Assembly (NCBI GenBank): GCA_015680685.1
Contig: MNCI01026467.1
Coordinates: 242,157-306,156, forward strand
DNA: 64,000 nucleotides
Direction of reading: 5' to 3'
Source: Gnetum montanum
Taxonomy: Eukaryota; Streptophyta; Gnetopsida; Gnetales; Gnetaceae
Shown here piece by piece: positions 35,501 to 46,524 of the stretch. Each line of letters begins with the position of its first letter. Position 1 is the stretch's first letter. Position numbers and translations under genes: made by a program. The notes under the pieces were generated by a model. It searched no databases. It was not told the DNA's origin and saw only the letters and a program-made list of their open reading frames with translations.

Positions 35501-36923
35501 GGCCTATATAGTGAGGGGAATAGTGGGAGTTCAGCTGTTAAGACGGTTTCAAGCATGACTTGCTTAAAAGGTTCCCTCCACTCCTTGTCCAGCCAACCCT
35601 TCATCCTGAAATTATTGTAGAAGGAGGTGAGCGTGTGTAGGAGGGGACAGTATCCTTCCCCGCAAAGAGCAATCATGCCCACTCACAGGCTTTTTGCAAA
35701 GGCAAATTCCTGTAGGGGCAGTTGTGCGACAGTCAATTCATCCGGCTGATCATGAACGCCATCGTCATTTAGATAGAACCTGATGACAAATGCACGCTAT
35801 CAACCCTCAGCCAAGCACAGCCAATGTCTCACAACATAAAAAAAATAGAGACGTGAAACTCACCCACCAACACAGTAGACAGTCCCCTGTGGGTTTAGAA
35901 AATACGTTGCCATATGGTGCACAAGGTACAATGTGTTGAAGGGATGATAACACTAGTATTCTGGCATGTCCCAAACCCAGGCCAAGCGCCTCAACCCTAT
36001 GGAATGTGGGGAAGACCCCCCTCCTATCTTGCCTAAAGTCACATTGTCAAAAAGATATCTCAGGATGCCCCGATTTGGCCCTGGCAGAAAGCCTCTATCA
36101 CGCCAGACGCCCGCGCCTCATCCGAAGAGGACCAAACCATGACACTAAACTGGCTGAGGAGGAATTGCAAGAAGTCTCGTGCCCCAACCCTAAACTAAAC
36201 CGCTCGACCTCCCAAACATACCAAAGGAGGGGGAACGTTGGCCATAGGCCCACCTACATGACATAAGACTCCTTCTAGGTCCAAAACGATCAATCTAGAC
36301 CTTCACCCTACCCTGCATAACAGAAACAACAGACAGTGACATCAAACATGAAGATAATATGTGTGCAATGTAGCAGTGCCTAGCCGACCATAAGTAAGAC
36401 ATAGCATGATCCTTGTTCATCACAGCACAACAAAGATGCAAAAGTCTAGCGTAACAAGAGCATGCAAGTAACTTGATGTAGCAATAAGACAACTAATGGC
36501 AAACCCAAACAGAACACGTGCCTACGTCACACATAACTAAACCCCCTCCCAAAGGTTTCACGGTCTAGCAGCTTAAAGGACCTTGGTCTCGCAGCCATGG
36601 CAATAGTCATGATAGTAATGGCCTTGCATATAACCACAACAAGACCCTTGCACAATAGAAATGATCAAGAGAAAGCAAGACCACGACAACACCAAAGACA
36701 AAATGACATAGCTACAGAAAATACCAATAGTGAAATAAATAAGACATAAAACCAGAGCAGAAGAGGATAGAAGGTGCAAAGAGAAAAGGATGGAAGAGAC
36801 GTATAAAACTCACTGGGTCAATAGTATGTCCTCCCACACCGGAACGCTCGCCCGCGGCCCACGTCTCAAGGTCTTCTGCGCCTCCCTGACTTTCGCAAGC
36901 ACCAATTGAGTCTTGGGAGCCAT
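32596..36923 (-). pseudogene. TE-3 antisense gene, eight exons, FCP1/NIF-like N-terminus
   Basis: A gene on the strand opposite to gag and pol. Exons, all GT-AG: 36923-36814, 36312-35864, 35779-35487, 35440-34407, 34292-33963, 33864-33730, 33633-32812, 32730-32596. Coding sum is about 3.3 kb. Exon 1 starts MAPKTQLVLAK. Exon 2 is an FCP1/NIF-like HAD domain. Exon 4 is a large unrecognised domain with Trp-rich helices. Exon 5 starts with a Glu/Gly-rich stretch (VEEEGKEEGDEEV). Exons 6-7 include a long coiled-coil-like segment. Exon 8 is an acidic tail ending at TGA 32596. Boundaries match the TE-1 copy. Broken by stops in exons 2, 4, 5 and 6, and by one-base length changes in exons 2 and 7. Calling it a captured host gene is inference. 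Confidence 0.8.
35864..36312 (-). other. FCP1/NIF-like HAD phosphatase domain (TE-3 antisense exon 2)
   Basis: Reads LIVLDLEGVLCHVGG (motif I; usual form hhhDxDxTh), then about 45 residues on FLQFLLSQFSVMVWSS (motif II, the hhVWSS signature of FCP1/NIF proteins), and near the end FNTLYLVHHMATYFLNP. NIF proteins usually have NTLhhDDSPYKAhhNP there. So the second acid of motif I is Glu, and the two Asp of the last motif are replaced. In-frame stops and one lost base are present. The family call rests on motif order and spacing; loss of catalysis is inferred. Confidence 0.72.
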
Positions 36924-37070
36924 AGTCTTGCTCGCAGATTTATGACCTTCATAGAAATTTGCCTCGATATGGATTCACACAGTGGCTCCATGCTCCGAAA
37001 TCGCCGAAGTGCTCCTATAAGGATTATGCGCTTCTAGAGCAAAAAACAACGAAATTACCAGGATCCAACC

Positions 37071-37080
37071 CCTATTTATG
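37071..37080 (-). promoter_or_regulatory. Candidate antisense-gene TATA box (TE-3)
   Basis: The minus strand reads CCATAAATAGGGG, about 149 bases upstream of the antisense ATG. The TE-1 copy has CCATAAATAGGG about 153 bases upstream of its ATG. Conservation of sequence and distance in two diverged copies suggests an internal promoter independent of the LTR. Confidence 0.55.
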
Positions 37081-37722
37081 GCAGTAATAGCAAAATGGAA
37101 AAACTTATTTTCTCTTTCTCCGATTAAGGCAGGGGCAGCAGGGGCGGCAGGCGGCGTAGCATGCTCGCCACGACATCATGACACTATTAGCATTTAAACC
37201 TTGGCATGATCCAAGTCAGTCGCTGGCCTTCTCGAAAATAAAAATGATATGATAATATTTCAGCTAATAATGGCCGCAATCCGCACTGACGTCGAACAAA
37301 GTAACCACGCTTCTTGCATCAACAATCACCTGGCGTGCCTCGACATAAGGATAGCATAGTCCTTAATAGTTTCACACCTTCATGCCTGCATTAACCGCTC
37401 GACACGTCTCATGCTCGCAACACTACCTCTCTTATCTTTGTTTAGCGTAGCAAGACTTCGCATATCACATTATAGTAATCCAAAATGACATTTAAACTAG
37501 TGAGTCGTCATCCATATATGACTTCACAATTCATATCAACAATGACTATGTCTTCGACCATCCTAGATTCCTGTGCCTAGGTGGTACACCACAACCCTAA
37601 GCAAGCAAACCTCCAATCTTTACATTTCCTTATTTAGCAAGTCGCATCTCGATGTTGCTTTGTAGATTTACGTTCCGCACAATCTCTGGTGATCCTTACC
37701 CAGGCTCTCATCTTGTGATGGT
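37081..37722. other. TE-3 interval between antisense promoter and pol
   Basis: No gene seen. One TTTAAACTAGTG motif is at about 37490. The interval probably holds upstream parts of the antisense promoter and, on the plus strand, the pyrimidine-rich tract before the pol acceptor site. Confidence 0.4.
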
Positions 37723-37724
37723 AG
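37723..37724 (+). other. Candidate splice acceptor before TE-3 pol
   Basis: AG of GGTAG|GTTAAG, 13 bases before the pol ATG. TE-1 has GATAG|GTTAAG at the same distance. In Ogre elements an intron separates gag-pro from pol, and this may be the matching acceptor. I could not place the donor. Confidence 0.4.
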
Positions 37725-37736
37725 GTTAAGTAAGAA

Positions 37737-40700
37737 ATGGAAACCCACCATGCCCTGTCCATGCCCCTAATATTGACAGGACCACTGGGCAAGCTCGCAA
37801 GACAGTTAAACCCCGACGCGATCAACTGGGAATCGGTTGCAATCGATACTATAGAAACTTTAGAAACACCCCTGGATTTTCCCAAACACCTGGTCCACAT
37901 CCTAGATTTGGAAGCCAGAGATGTAACAAAGGATCCGCTCATTGAGATACTCGTAACCTGTACAAGGATGGAGGTAAAGACATTAAGACTTAGCTCTCTA
38001 CTAGACACACAAATACATGAGGGCATAGTTAAAACCTTGCAAGAACACGTTGACGTCTTCGCATGGTCCTATGAAGATATGTCAGGCCTAGATCCATGGT
38101 TAATTCATCATAATATCGTCCTCAACCCCCACATGAAGGTAGTCAAGCAAAAGACGTGTAAAATCAAGCCAGAAATCGCACTAGCCATGAAGGAGAAGGT
38201 CACTAAGTTATATTGAGCAAGTTTCATCCGCGCAGTTAACTATTCAGAGTGGGTGTCCAACATCGTTGTGGTTTCGAAGAAAATAGGAGGGATACGAATG
38301 TGTATAGATTTTCGAGATTTGAACAAGGCAATGATCAAAGATAACTTTCCACTACCAAACATCGATTAACTCATCGACACCATGGCTAGGCATGCTTTGC
38401 TATCCTTCATGGATGGTTTCTCCGGATATAACCAAATCTGCATCAACCCGGAACACCAGTTGTCAACCACCTTCATGACTCCATGGGGAACCTTCTGCTA
38501 TACCATGATACCCTTTGGACTCAAGAATGCTGGGGCAACATACCAGCAAGCCATGACGTACATTTTTAGTAACCACATCCTAGAAACGTTAAATGATTAT
38601 GTAGATCATATAGCAGTTAAGTCCAAGGAGGCGGCCCATCACCCGCGCGACCTAGAGTTAGTCCTCAAGTGTTGTCAAAGGCACGACTTACGTCTCAATC
38701 CTAAGAAATGTGTCTTCGGAGTAAAGACCGGGCGCATGTTAGGGTTTGTAGTATCAGAGGTTGGAATACAGGTGGACCCAGACAAAGTCAAAGCTGTCGT
38801 CAACCTAGTGCCCCCCACAAACCTAAAGGAGTTATGTGGTCTACAAGGCAAAGTGCAATTCATTCGAAGGTTCATAGCAAGACTAACTGATAAGTTACAC
38901 CCCATGCAACATCTTATGAGAAAAGGGGTTAACTTCAAGTGGACAGTCCAATGTCAACAAGCCTTCGACAACCTAAAAAAGGAACTCTCCCACCTACCAA
39001 CAGTGTACCCGTCGCAAAGGGACAAGCCTTTCTTCATATACCTCGCCACCTCCGACGCATCCATAGCAGCACTGCTATGTCAGAAGCGGGACGATGGCTC
39101 TGAGATACCAGTGTATTACCTAAGCCACGCATTAGTATCATACGAGAAAAAATATAATGAGGTAGAAAGGAATTGCCTCACCTTAGTGTTTGCGCTAAAA
39201 AGGTGGCAGCACTACCTATTCCACAGCATAACCAACATCATTTGCAAAAGCAATGTACTCCAGGCTATCACTGGAAACCTATACGAAAGTAGCAGGATAG
39301 CCCGATGGAAGGCCATAACTACAGAATTTGATCTACACTATGTGAGCCAATCATCAACAAAAGGCCAAGCCATAGCAACCCAATTCATGGCCTCGCCAGT
39401 TGACGATCAGGCAGTCATCGACCCCGAGTTCCCAAACGAATACGTGAGCAATGTTGCTATCGTCCCATCGCATTTCAAGGTAACCTTACACTTCAGTGGC
39501 ACCTCAACTATGCAAGGAGGTAGTTCCGTTGTCGTAATCACATTCCTCTCTGAGGAAATGTACCCATCCGCTTATCACTTCGCATTCCCATGCACTAACA
39601 ACATGGCGGAATATGAGGGGCTACTCAGAGGCCTCTTAACTGCCCGTGCACTACATGTGCGACACCTGGCGATCCGAGGAGATTCATAACTAGTTGTGAA
39701 TCAAATTACCAAAGTTTACACCTGCAAGGCTACACATCTGCAATACTACTGCAACCTAGCAAAGGTCTTATTAAAACAATTCGCAACCACTGACGTGCAA
39801 CACGTGCCACGCAGGGAGAACGGCATAGCAGACGCCTTAGCTACCCTCGCATTAAACATCCCATCGCATTCCTTGGCGAACCTACCCACTACGATCATAG
39901 AATGTGCAGAACCTATCATTCGAACAGAACACGTGGTGTCTATCGACGCTGCAGACACCCCGGAATGGTACGATAACATTAAAGCATACTTGCAGCATGG
40001 CGAACTCCCAGGTAGATTGACATCAGGCCAGAGAGATGCGATCCACAAACATGCTCGGCAATACGTGCTCGTAGGAAGTGACGTCCTATGTCAGTGGTCC
40101 TACGATGGGATATTGCTGGCATGAGTGGGTGCTGAGTACGCACAGAGGGTAGTTAATGAGGTCCATGAAGGGCTGTGCGGTGGGCACATCGCACCTAGGG
40201 CTATGGCAGCAAAGATCAAACGCCTAGGGTATTATTGGCCCTACATGGAGCACGACTACTTGTCTAAAGNAAGTATTTTACTAAATGGATGGAGGCTATT
40301 CCTCTGAGGAAAACAACATCCCCACAAATCTGCCACTTCATCCTCAATAATATCGTGACTAGGTTCGAACTTCCAATGACCATTGTGATCGACAACGGAC
40401 CATAGTTCAACAGTAAGGAAACCCAGACCTTCTGCAGTAACTTGGGCATTAAACAATCATTTTCTTCCCCCTACTACCCGCAGGAAAATAGACAGGTGGA
40501 GGCTACAAATAAGTCCATCATCAACCTACTGAAGCAGATGCTTAGCAACAGCAAGAGGCGGTGGCACGAGCAAATACTCTATGTCCTCTGGGCCTATTGA
40601 ACAACTTGGAGAACTGCGACAAGTAAGACCCCTTACAGTCTCGTTTATGGATTTGAAGCTGTGTGGCCTCTTGAGTTACAGGTACCCTCACTCTAGATGA

Positions 40701-41041
40701 TCCTGTCCAACGTTGTGAGTGAAGCCCAGAACAACAAATCGCAAGCCATCGACCTCAACTCACTGGAGGAGGAACGCGTGCAGACACTAAGATGGATCGA
40801 GTGCTATCAAGATAGGCAATGGCAAAAGCACCATGCAGACTAGCATCAACGGCTAGTACAAAAGGGAGATCTCATCCTCAAGGCCGTTTGTGAGTACGCA
40901 AGTAAATTCTTAGCCAACTGGGAAGGGCCTTACGTGATCGTTAAAGCCTTCAAGAATGGAGGTTTCAAACTGGGGGACATGGACGGCAACAAGTTTGCCA
41001 ACCCGGTGAACCACATGCACCTCAAGCCATACTACATCTAA
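37737..41041 (+). pseudogene. pol: TE-3 pol: RT, RNase H, archaeal RNase H, integrase
   Basis: Start METHHALSM at 37737. A linker of about 140 residues precedes RT at about 38150-38900 (MPWGTFCYTMIPFGLKN). The catalytic box reads YVDH instead of YVDD (38600-38612). RNase H is at 39030-39230 (SDASIAALLCQKRDDG). The archaeal-type RNase H at 39480-39850 has MAEYEGLLRGL, IRGDS and REN.IADALATLA, the mark of the Tat lineage. The integrase starts at about 40130 with H-GG-H residues of the finger, then a lone N at 40270 replaces about 170 bp of finger and early core. It continues with YFTKWMEAIPLRK, IVIDNGP and YYPQENRQVEATNKS. The C-terminal GPY/F-like part FLANWEGPYVIVKAFKNG ends at TAA 41039. Stops occur near 38215, 38367, 39687, 40122, 40402 and 40600. 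Confidence 0.92.
40270..40270. other. Single-N assembly gap in TE-3 integrase
   Basis: One N joins LSK (before the CxxC pair) to YFTKW in the core. TE-1 has about 170 bp there (58796-58963), including CNTC and the DLIGP motif. The N therefore stands for missing sequence. Confidence 0.75.
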
Positions 41042-41047
41042 GGTGCA

Positions 41048-41345
41048 ATGGCAGTGCACGCCACCATCCGTTATGATAATAAACTGGCAACCGCGCCGAT
41101 CAGCATTTGCAATGACGATAGACTAGTAGCACCAAACAGCATCCGCCACGATGGTAAACTGGCAACAGCAGTCCACCATGACGTAAAACTAGCACTATTA
41201 GTCCACTATGACTATAAACTGGCATCGCGCATCCATCACGATGTAAAACTAGCGTGTACGGTCCCCTGGGACCCCAAACCAGCACAATGGTCCACTGAGA
41301 CCCTAAACCAGCACCCGGTCTACCAGGACATTAAACTGGGTTCGC
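41048..41345 (+). repeat. TAAACTRGC minisatellite after TE-3 pol
   Basis: About nine units of some 33 bases, each with a core like CCAYGAYNNTAAACTRGCA. It lies directly after the pol stop. The same array is after pol in TE-1 (59750-59995) and after the protease in TE-2. Confidence 0.8.
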
Positions 41346-42331
41346 GCCTCATCCTCAACATGTACCATCACCGACTGCGCGTCGAACGAAGGGGCACAAT
41401 ACCAGCATGAGGGTGGGACATCACTGTCCTAGGATGCAGTTCTTGATGTAAGAAAGGCGCGGCCTGAGGCGTATGTGTCGCCATCTCTGGTGTCATGCTG
41501 ACCCTTCGAAGACAATGTACAATGTCACACGGGCCCTCCGAACCTACCGTCGCTATGGCCCACCACCCTGATGGTAGCTCCTGAGCCCGTTCTCGCTTCT
41601 GAGGTGCTAACAGTATTGTGGCCTAGCCACAATATTGTTGTGCTTTCATTCCCCTCCAAGGTTGCGGCTCACACAATGTTTGGCTATGTGGCAGCTGATC
41701 CCATAGCTAAACTTAGCGCGCATGTCTTTTGCGGGGATCCCGATGCATCCGCGCCCCCAGTGCCCTAGGGGATAGCTCCCTCCACGGGCAGTGCTGCCAA
41801 GACCACTGCTGGCCTCCCTGCTTTCGGCATCTCGCACTAGCAAGCGTGCCCAAGGGTAACAACAATGCCACCAGCCCACAAAACATCATCCTTGCAGGAA
41901 CATCCCCCTGCAGCAACAAGAGCTACAACATCGCAAAGTGAGTGCCTCGACTAGCATGGCTTTTTGAGAGTGCAAATTTCAGCATGCACATAACACAGCT
42001 CGTCATGCATAAAGCTCTGATAGGTAGGTCTAGACCTTCCGTGGATGCAATATAGCTCATCCTGCAGAGGGGACACCTGCCTACAGGAGGTTGAAGAACA
42101 GCGCCAGTCAGAGATGAAAACATAAACAAGCCCCTCAGAGCACTCCGACGAGGGACTCGGCTAAACATCATCTCTGCTCTCTGCCTTAACCTCCACAGCA
42201 CCAATGCAGCAACCTCGAGCACAGCCAAGTGACATCCCAGTACCCATCGAACGACGACCTCAGGGTTTCTCTTGCTGCAGTGTTTTGTATTCTTTGCCGA
42301 TGTCCATCGATCCTATTCTCCAAACGTCGAC
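41346..42331 (+). other. TE-3 3' untranslated region
   Basis: No convincing gene. Parts match the same interval in TE-1, notably around CTCGTCGCATG-like phrases, CCCACCACCCTGATGGTAG, and a GTGTTTTGTATTCTTTG stretch just before the PPT. Confidence 0.55.
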
Positions 42332-42340
42332 AAAGAGGGG
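42332..42340 (+). other. TE-3 polypurine tract
   Basis: AAAGAGGGG four bases before the 3' LTR (ACAAAGAGGGGCCAA|TGAAAC). TE-1 and TE-2 have ACAAAGAGGGACCAA at the same place. Confidence 0.82.
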
Positions 42341-42344
42341 CCAA

Positions 42345-44729
42345 TGAAACACCCTAAAAGAAAACACGGGGTCATCCTAGCTTCACTAGGCCCTTGCGGT
42401 CTACATAGCACCATGCCAGTCCATCGGGAAAGAACGTTCTAAGCCCAGGATGGCTAGTTCGGTAAATTTTCTACTTTAGGCATGGGCGAGTTCCATGCCA
42501 ACTCGCCCGCCTACCAAAGTAGTCTACACAGTCGAAATCCTACTTAGAAATGATGTCCAAAATCAGTGACAGTAGCCTAGGTGCACAGGAGAAGAAGTTC
42601 AGCAAGTTTTCTAAGTCACAAAGCCTGCTACGCTACGATGTGTAGCGTAGCAAGCCTCAGAAAACAACNNNNNNNNNNNNNNNNNNNNNNNNNNNNNNNN
42701 NNNNNNNNNNNNNNNNNNNNNNNNNNNNNNNNNNNNNNNNNNNNNNNNNNNNNNNNNNNNNNNNNNNNNNNNNNNNNNNNNNNNNNNNNNNNNNNNNNNN
42801 NNNNNNNNNNNNNNNNNNNNNNNNNNNNNNNNNNNNNNNNNNNNNNNNNNNNNNNNNNNNNNNNNNNNNNNNNNNNNNNNNNNNNNNNNNNNNNNNNNNN
42901 NNNNNNNNNNNNNNNNNNNNNNNNNNNNNNNNNNNNNNNNNNNNNNNNNNNNNNNNNNNNNNNNNNNNNNNNNNNNNNNNNNNNNNNNNNNNNNNNNNNN
43001 NNNNNNNNNNNNNNNNNNNNNNNNNNNNNNNNNNNNNNNNNNNNNNNNNNNNNNNNNNNNNNNNNNNNNNNNNNNNNNNNNNNNNNNNNNNNNNNNNNNN
43101 NNNNNNNNNNNNNNNNNNNNNNNNNNNNNNNNNNNNNNNNNNNNNNNNNNNNNNNNNNNNNNNNNNNNNNNNNNNNNNNNNNNNNNNNNNNNNNNNNNNN
43201 NNNNNNNNNNNNNNNNNNNNNNNNNNNNNNNNNNNNNNNNNNNNNNNNNNNNNNNNNNNNNNNNNNNNNNNNNNNNNNNNNNNNNNNNNNNNNNNNNNNN
43301 NNNNNNNNNNNNNNNNNNNNNNNNNNNNNNNNNNNNNNNNNNCGGAACAAGATGTTACGCTACATGATGACATATGGCATAGCGTAGTAACAACTTCACC
43401 CCCCTCACCCAATCTCGAGTTCTGTAGTGATGTCTATTTTCGCTAGGAAGCGGCGGACCATGTCTGCTACTACGCTATGTTGAGCTACACAGCACAGCAA
43501 GGCATAGCAATCCTGTGGAAAGGGATGGAAGGCAGTTCGGAAGGCAAAATCAACAAAGTCCACAAAACTTGCACTATGGCAGAATAGGTTAAAAAAATCA
43601 GCAAAGTTGCCGCAGTCGCTATGCTACGCTACATAGCGTAACATCATGTAGCAAGTATGTGACATACGGCAAGACACACGGCAAGGTGCTACGCCATGAT
43701 AAGTAAGCCACGTCGCAAAACACAGCGTGGCAGGCAGGTGGCCACGCGACATCAATGCACTCCACCTCAATCAAGCCATTGGTAGATGCCTCTAGGAGCC
43801 AGTGGTGTAGTCACGACGTAGTAGGATCGTAGTTATTGCTTGCGTCGCAACAGTCTGGCAAACCCAATGGTTACAAATGGCTCAAGTAGCACCAGTAAGG
43901 AGGCGAAGGTTTGCAACACATAATATTCAAACGGTCACGTTTGCCCACCTTCCGCCCTATAAATAGCCCGTCAAACAGCATGCAAAAGACCTGTCCAAAA
44001 AAAAGAAAGAAAAAGAAAGAGAAAAGAAAAAAAAAGGGAGTCTCCTTGACTGAAAAAAAAACAAAAAAGATGCATTTGCAATCTGACAATAAGGAAAAGA
44101 AAAAGGAGAGGTGAACAATCTATGATAGGAACCTCTCTCGGCTGGCATAAAGCCCATGGCCTCAATCTACCACCTTGGTAGGATCCCACCCGCATTGTAT
44201 ATACGTGAAGTCTGTGTCCAAGTGCACAGCCATTTCTTGTTTCCCGGCACGCTTTGGCCATTTTCAGAACCTTCTGCACTCCATCACGCAGCCGATTGTG
44301 CCACTCCCTGACTGGACAGATTTGTAGCTCTAAAGCGGTGCATGTTCTTAACTGTATCTTATGTTATTTCTTATTTACTTTCTGGCTTCCTTGCACTATT
44401 TCTTTTTTTTTTTGCTCATCTTCGAGCATCGTCTCATATTACTGTTGCACTTATGCTTATTCGTTATTTTGCATTGTCGTTTTATCTTTTTTTTAGTCCC
44501 TTTTCTTTCTCACTGAATTTACCCATAAGTGCCATCCCACAACTCGTACTGTTTATATTGCAAAAGGCTATATTGATGCCAATGTAAGTTCCTATATGAT
44601 CGACCAGATTGTTAAGGGCACCCCATGTTCATACACACCCAGCACCACCCTCCCACGGGCATGGGGTTGGAACTGTTGTGTCCGCCGACCTTGGCGTTAT
44701 TCCAACCACCAACATTTTCGGTCGCTACA
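42345..44729 (+). repeat. TE-3 3' LTR with N-run
   Basis: Starts TGAAACACCC and ends GTCGCTACA. Without its 674 Ns it is 1,711 bp, against 1,707 for the 5' LTR. Differences from the 5' LTR are mostly C/T or G/A. TATA box at 43958. Confidence 0.92.
42669..43342. other. Assembly gap (674 Ns)
   Basis: The bases on both sides are adjacent in the 5' LTR, apart from about two bases (AG). The sister copy therefore predicts almost no missing sequence here. Confidence 0.95.
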
Positions 44730-44734
44730 ACCAT
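44730..44734. repeat. TE-3 target-site duplication, right copy (ACCAT)
   Basis: Exact copy of 25886-25890. Confidence 0.92.
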
Positions 44735-44767
44735 CATACGTGGTGACAATGCCCCATCCACCCAATA
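44735..44767 (+). pseudogene. TE-2 protease C-terminal tail
   Basis: The TE-2 frame broken at 25890 continues for about ten codons (GDNAPSTQ) and ends at TAG 44765-44767. TE-3 protease has a comparable HGDGAVTQ segment at this point. Confidence 0.7.
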
Positions 44768-44789
44768 GCCCTTCACAACCTCTGTCCGA

Positions 44790-45450
44790 AATGATGTTAA
44801 ACTATCCCACATCCGAAATGACGTTAAACTAACAAGGGCCCGAAAAGGCCTTAAACTAGCTTACAGCCTGGAACAGCCTAAAACTATCACTTTTTGCATT
44901 ACTTTCCTTTCATTCATCCATTTTAACTCTGTTTACAACAGGTGTTGCTTGATGTTTTTTTCTTTATAGTTGATTTTTGTAGGATCTTGCAGGCACACAG
45001 CATGACCATGCATGCAGCATCACACCTTACACAAGCAAGATAAGCACAGACAATCCGCTATGACTATAAACTGGCACAGCTCGTCCTTGGCATCATGACT
45101 TAAAATTGATACCATAGAATAGTCCTGGCATCATGACTTAAACCTGATACCATAGAATGGTCCTGGGGCCATGACTTGAAACTGGCACCATAGAAAAGTC
45201 CTAGAGTCATGACGATAAACTGACACCACAGAGCTCCATCTGGTATGACACCAAACTGCCACATCTGTCTGCCATGATGTGAAATTAGCATCTAGAATCC
45301 ACTAAGACTATAAACTAGTTTACCTCTTTACAGTCTGCTACAGCTATAAACTAGCAATGCACCATTCACTACGATGCTAAACTGGCACCGTCCAAAGGGT
45401 TACGATGTGAAACTAACCCTCAACAGTCTGCTAAGGCTATAAACTAGCGA
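44790..45450 (+). repeat. TAAACTRGC minisatellite in TE-2 3' region
   Basis: Two clusters (44790-44890 and 45055-45450) of units with GACGTTAAACTA, GACTATAAACTGGCA or GACTTAAAAYTGAYACCATAGAA. Same core motif as in TE-1 and TE-3. Confidence 0.75.
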
Positions 45451-46511
45451 GATCATCGACAACCAGGAAAAACTTGAAAAGACGTGTTGCTGTAATTGGC
45501 TATTCATGTTTCACAAAGACTTGCTGCATGATTTGTCCCATGGACCCTAATGAAGCTAATGCTGTTCATGATTCTATTTGCCTTGAAATTCCACATGATG
45601 ACTGCATTCCATTGGCTACATTCAAGTTTAAAGTGTTTTGCTAACTAAATCGTTTGTGTTTTTCTTGTCCCCTTGGAGTTGTGTTTGTAGGATGACATGC
45701 CTGAGGTGTTCACGCATGGATGCACTTCATCATGATGACAAGGTATGACATTCTTCCTTACTCTTGCAATTGGGTTAATCAATCCATTCATAAGTACATT
45801 CTAGACTCCTGATTCATTCCCTATTCCTCATCATGTTTTCCTTACCCTACTTAGTTACATTCCCTTGATACAATATTCATCCCAAAACTCTTGATGCACT
45901 GTTGGACACTGTGATTATCTAAGCATTTGCAACACAAAACACAATGCACAGTACATGATACAAATGCAAGTGCATGAGCATAAGTACAGCACTAAAAAGC
46001 AAGCTCTTAAAAAAAAGGTCACATTGACATCATAGACCAAAGATCATTAGCTCTTCTTATACAAGCCCTAGGCGAGAAGATGATTGTCTTGGAAAAACAC
46101 TTGTGTCTCAAATGATCATGTTTCACATCATCGTGTGGCTTTGGCTGTTCACAACGAGCTCCCTTAAACATGACGGTCCCATTTCTCTAAAGAACGCACC
46201 TCCAATGTCTTGGTTCCGAGTCTGTTGAACACTGGCTATTGACAAGGATCAAAGATATGGCTCGTTCACATGAGAGCATTCCTCTCCCACAATCCCAGAA
46301 GTAATCATAACCCTTGATCAACTCCTTGCTTCCCCCGATTACAACCAATTCCCTTGCATCTTGAACCACATTCCCTCAATCCCATTTACTTTTGAAAACG
46401 GTGCGATGACATCCGGCCATGGGTTGATCGATAATGCATGGTACTATGTTGATTGTAGTGTTTTGTACTTCTTTGTCAATGACTCTCAGGTGAATTCCTC
46501 CAAACATCAAC
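45451..46511 (+). other. TE-2 3' untranslated region, no pol
   Basis: No RT, RNase H or integrase motif on either strand. The last part (46460-46511) resembles the pre-PPT stretch of TE-1 and TE-3 (GTGTTTTGTACTTCTTTG). Confidence 0.65.
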
Positions 46512-46520
46512 AAAGAGGGA
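46512..46520 (+). other. TE-2 polypurine tract
   Basis: AAAGAGGGA just before the 3' LTR, same context as in TE-1 and TE-3. Confidence 0.82.
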
Positions 46521-46524
46521 CCAA

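Larger units (their letters stand above)
25891..44729 (+). mobile_element. TE-3: youngest Tat-type Ty3/gypsy element with antisense gene
   Basis: Plus-strand element with LTRs 25891-27597 and 42345-44729 and exact ACCAT duplication, inserted in the protease end of TE-2. Less a 674-base N-run it measures about 18.17 kb, the same as TE-1. It has the same gene order as TE-1: PBS, leader repeats, gag-PR, antisense gene, pol, minisatellite, PPT. Many stops, mostly single transitions, show it is inactive. Confidence 0.93.

Noticed and set aside
32596-36923. Antisense exons as an independent DNA transposon insertion in TE-3
   Set aside because: The same gene is at the same place and orientation in TE-1, and I see no terminal inverted repeats or target duplication around it in either copy.
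37634-38026. Minus-strand ORF of 130 residues opposite the start of TE-3 pol
   Set aside because: It mirrors the pol linker; a similar shadow is opposite TE-1 pol, and there is no splice or motif support.
42581-43412. ORFs of about 250 residues spanning 42581-43412
   Set aside because: They are read through a run of Ns and have almost no real sequence.
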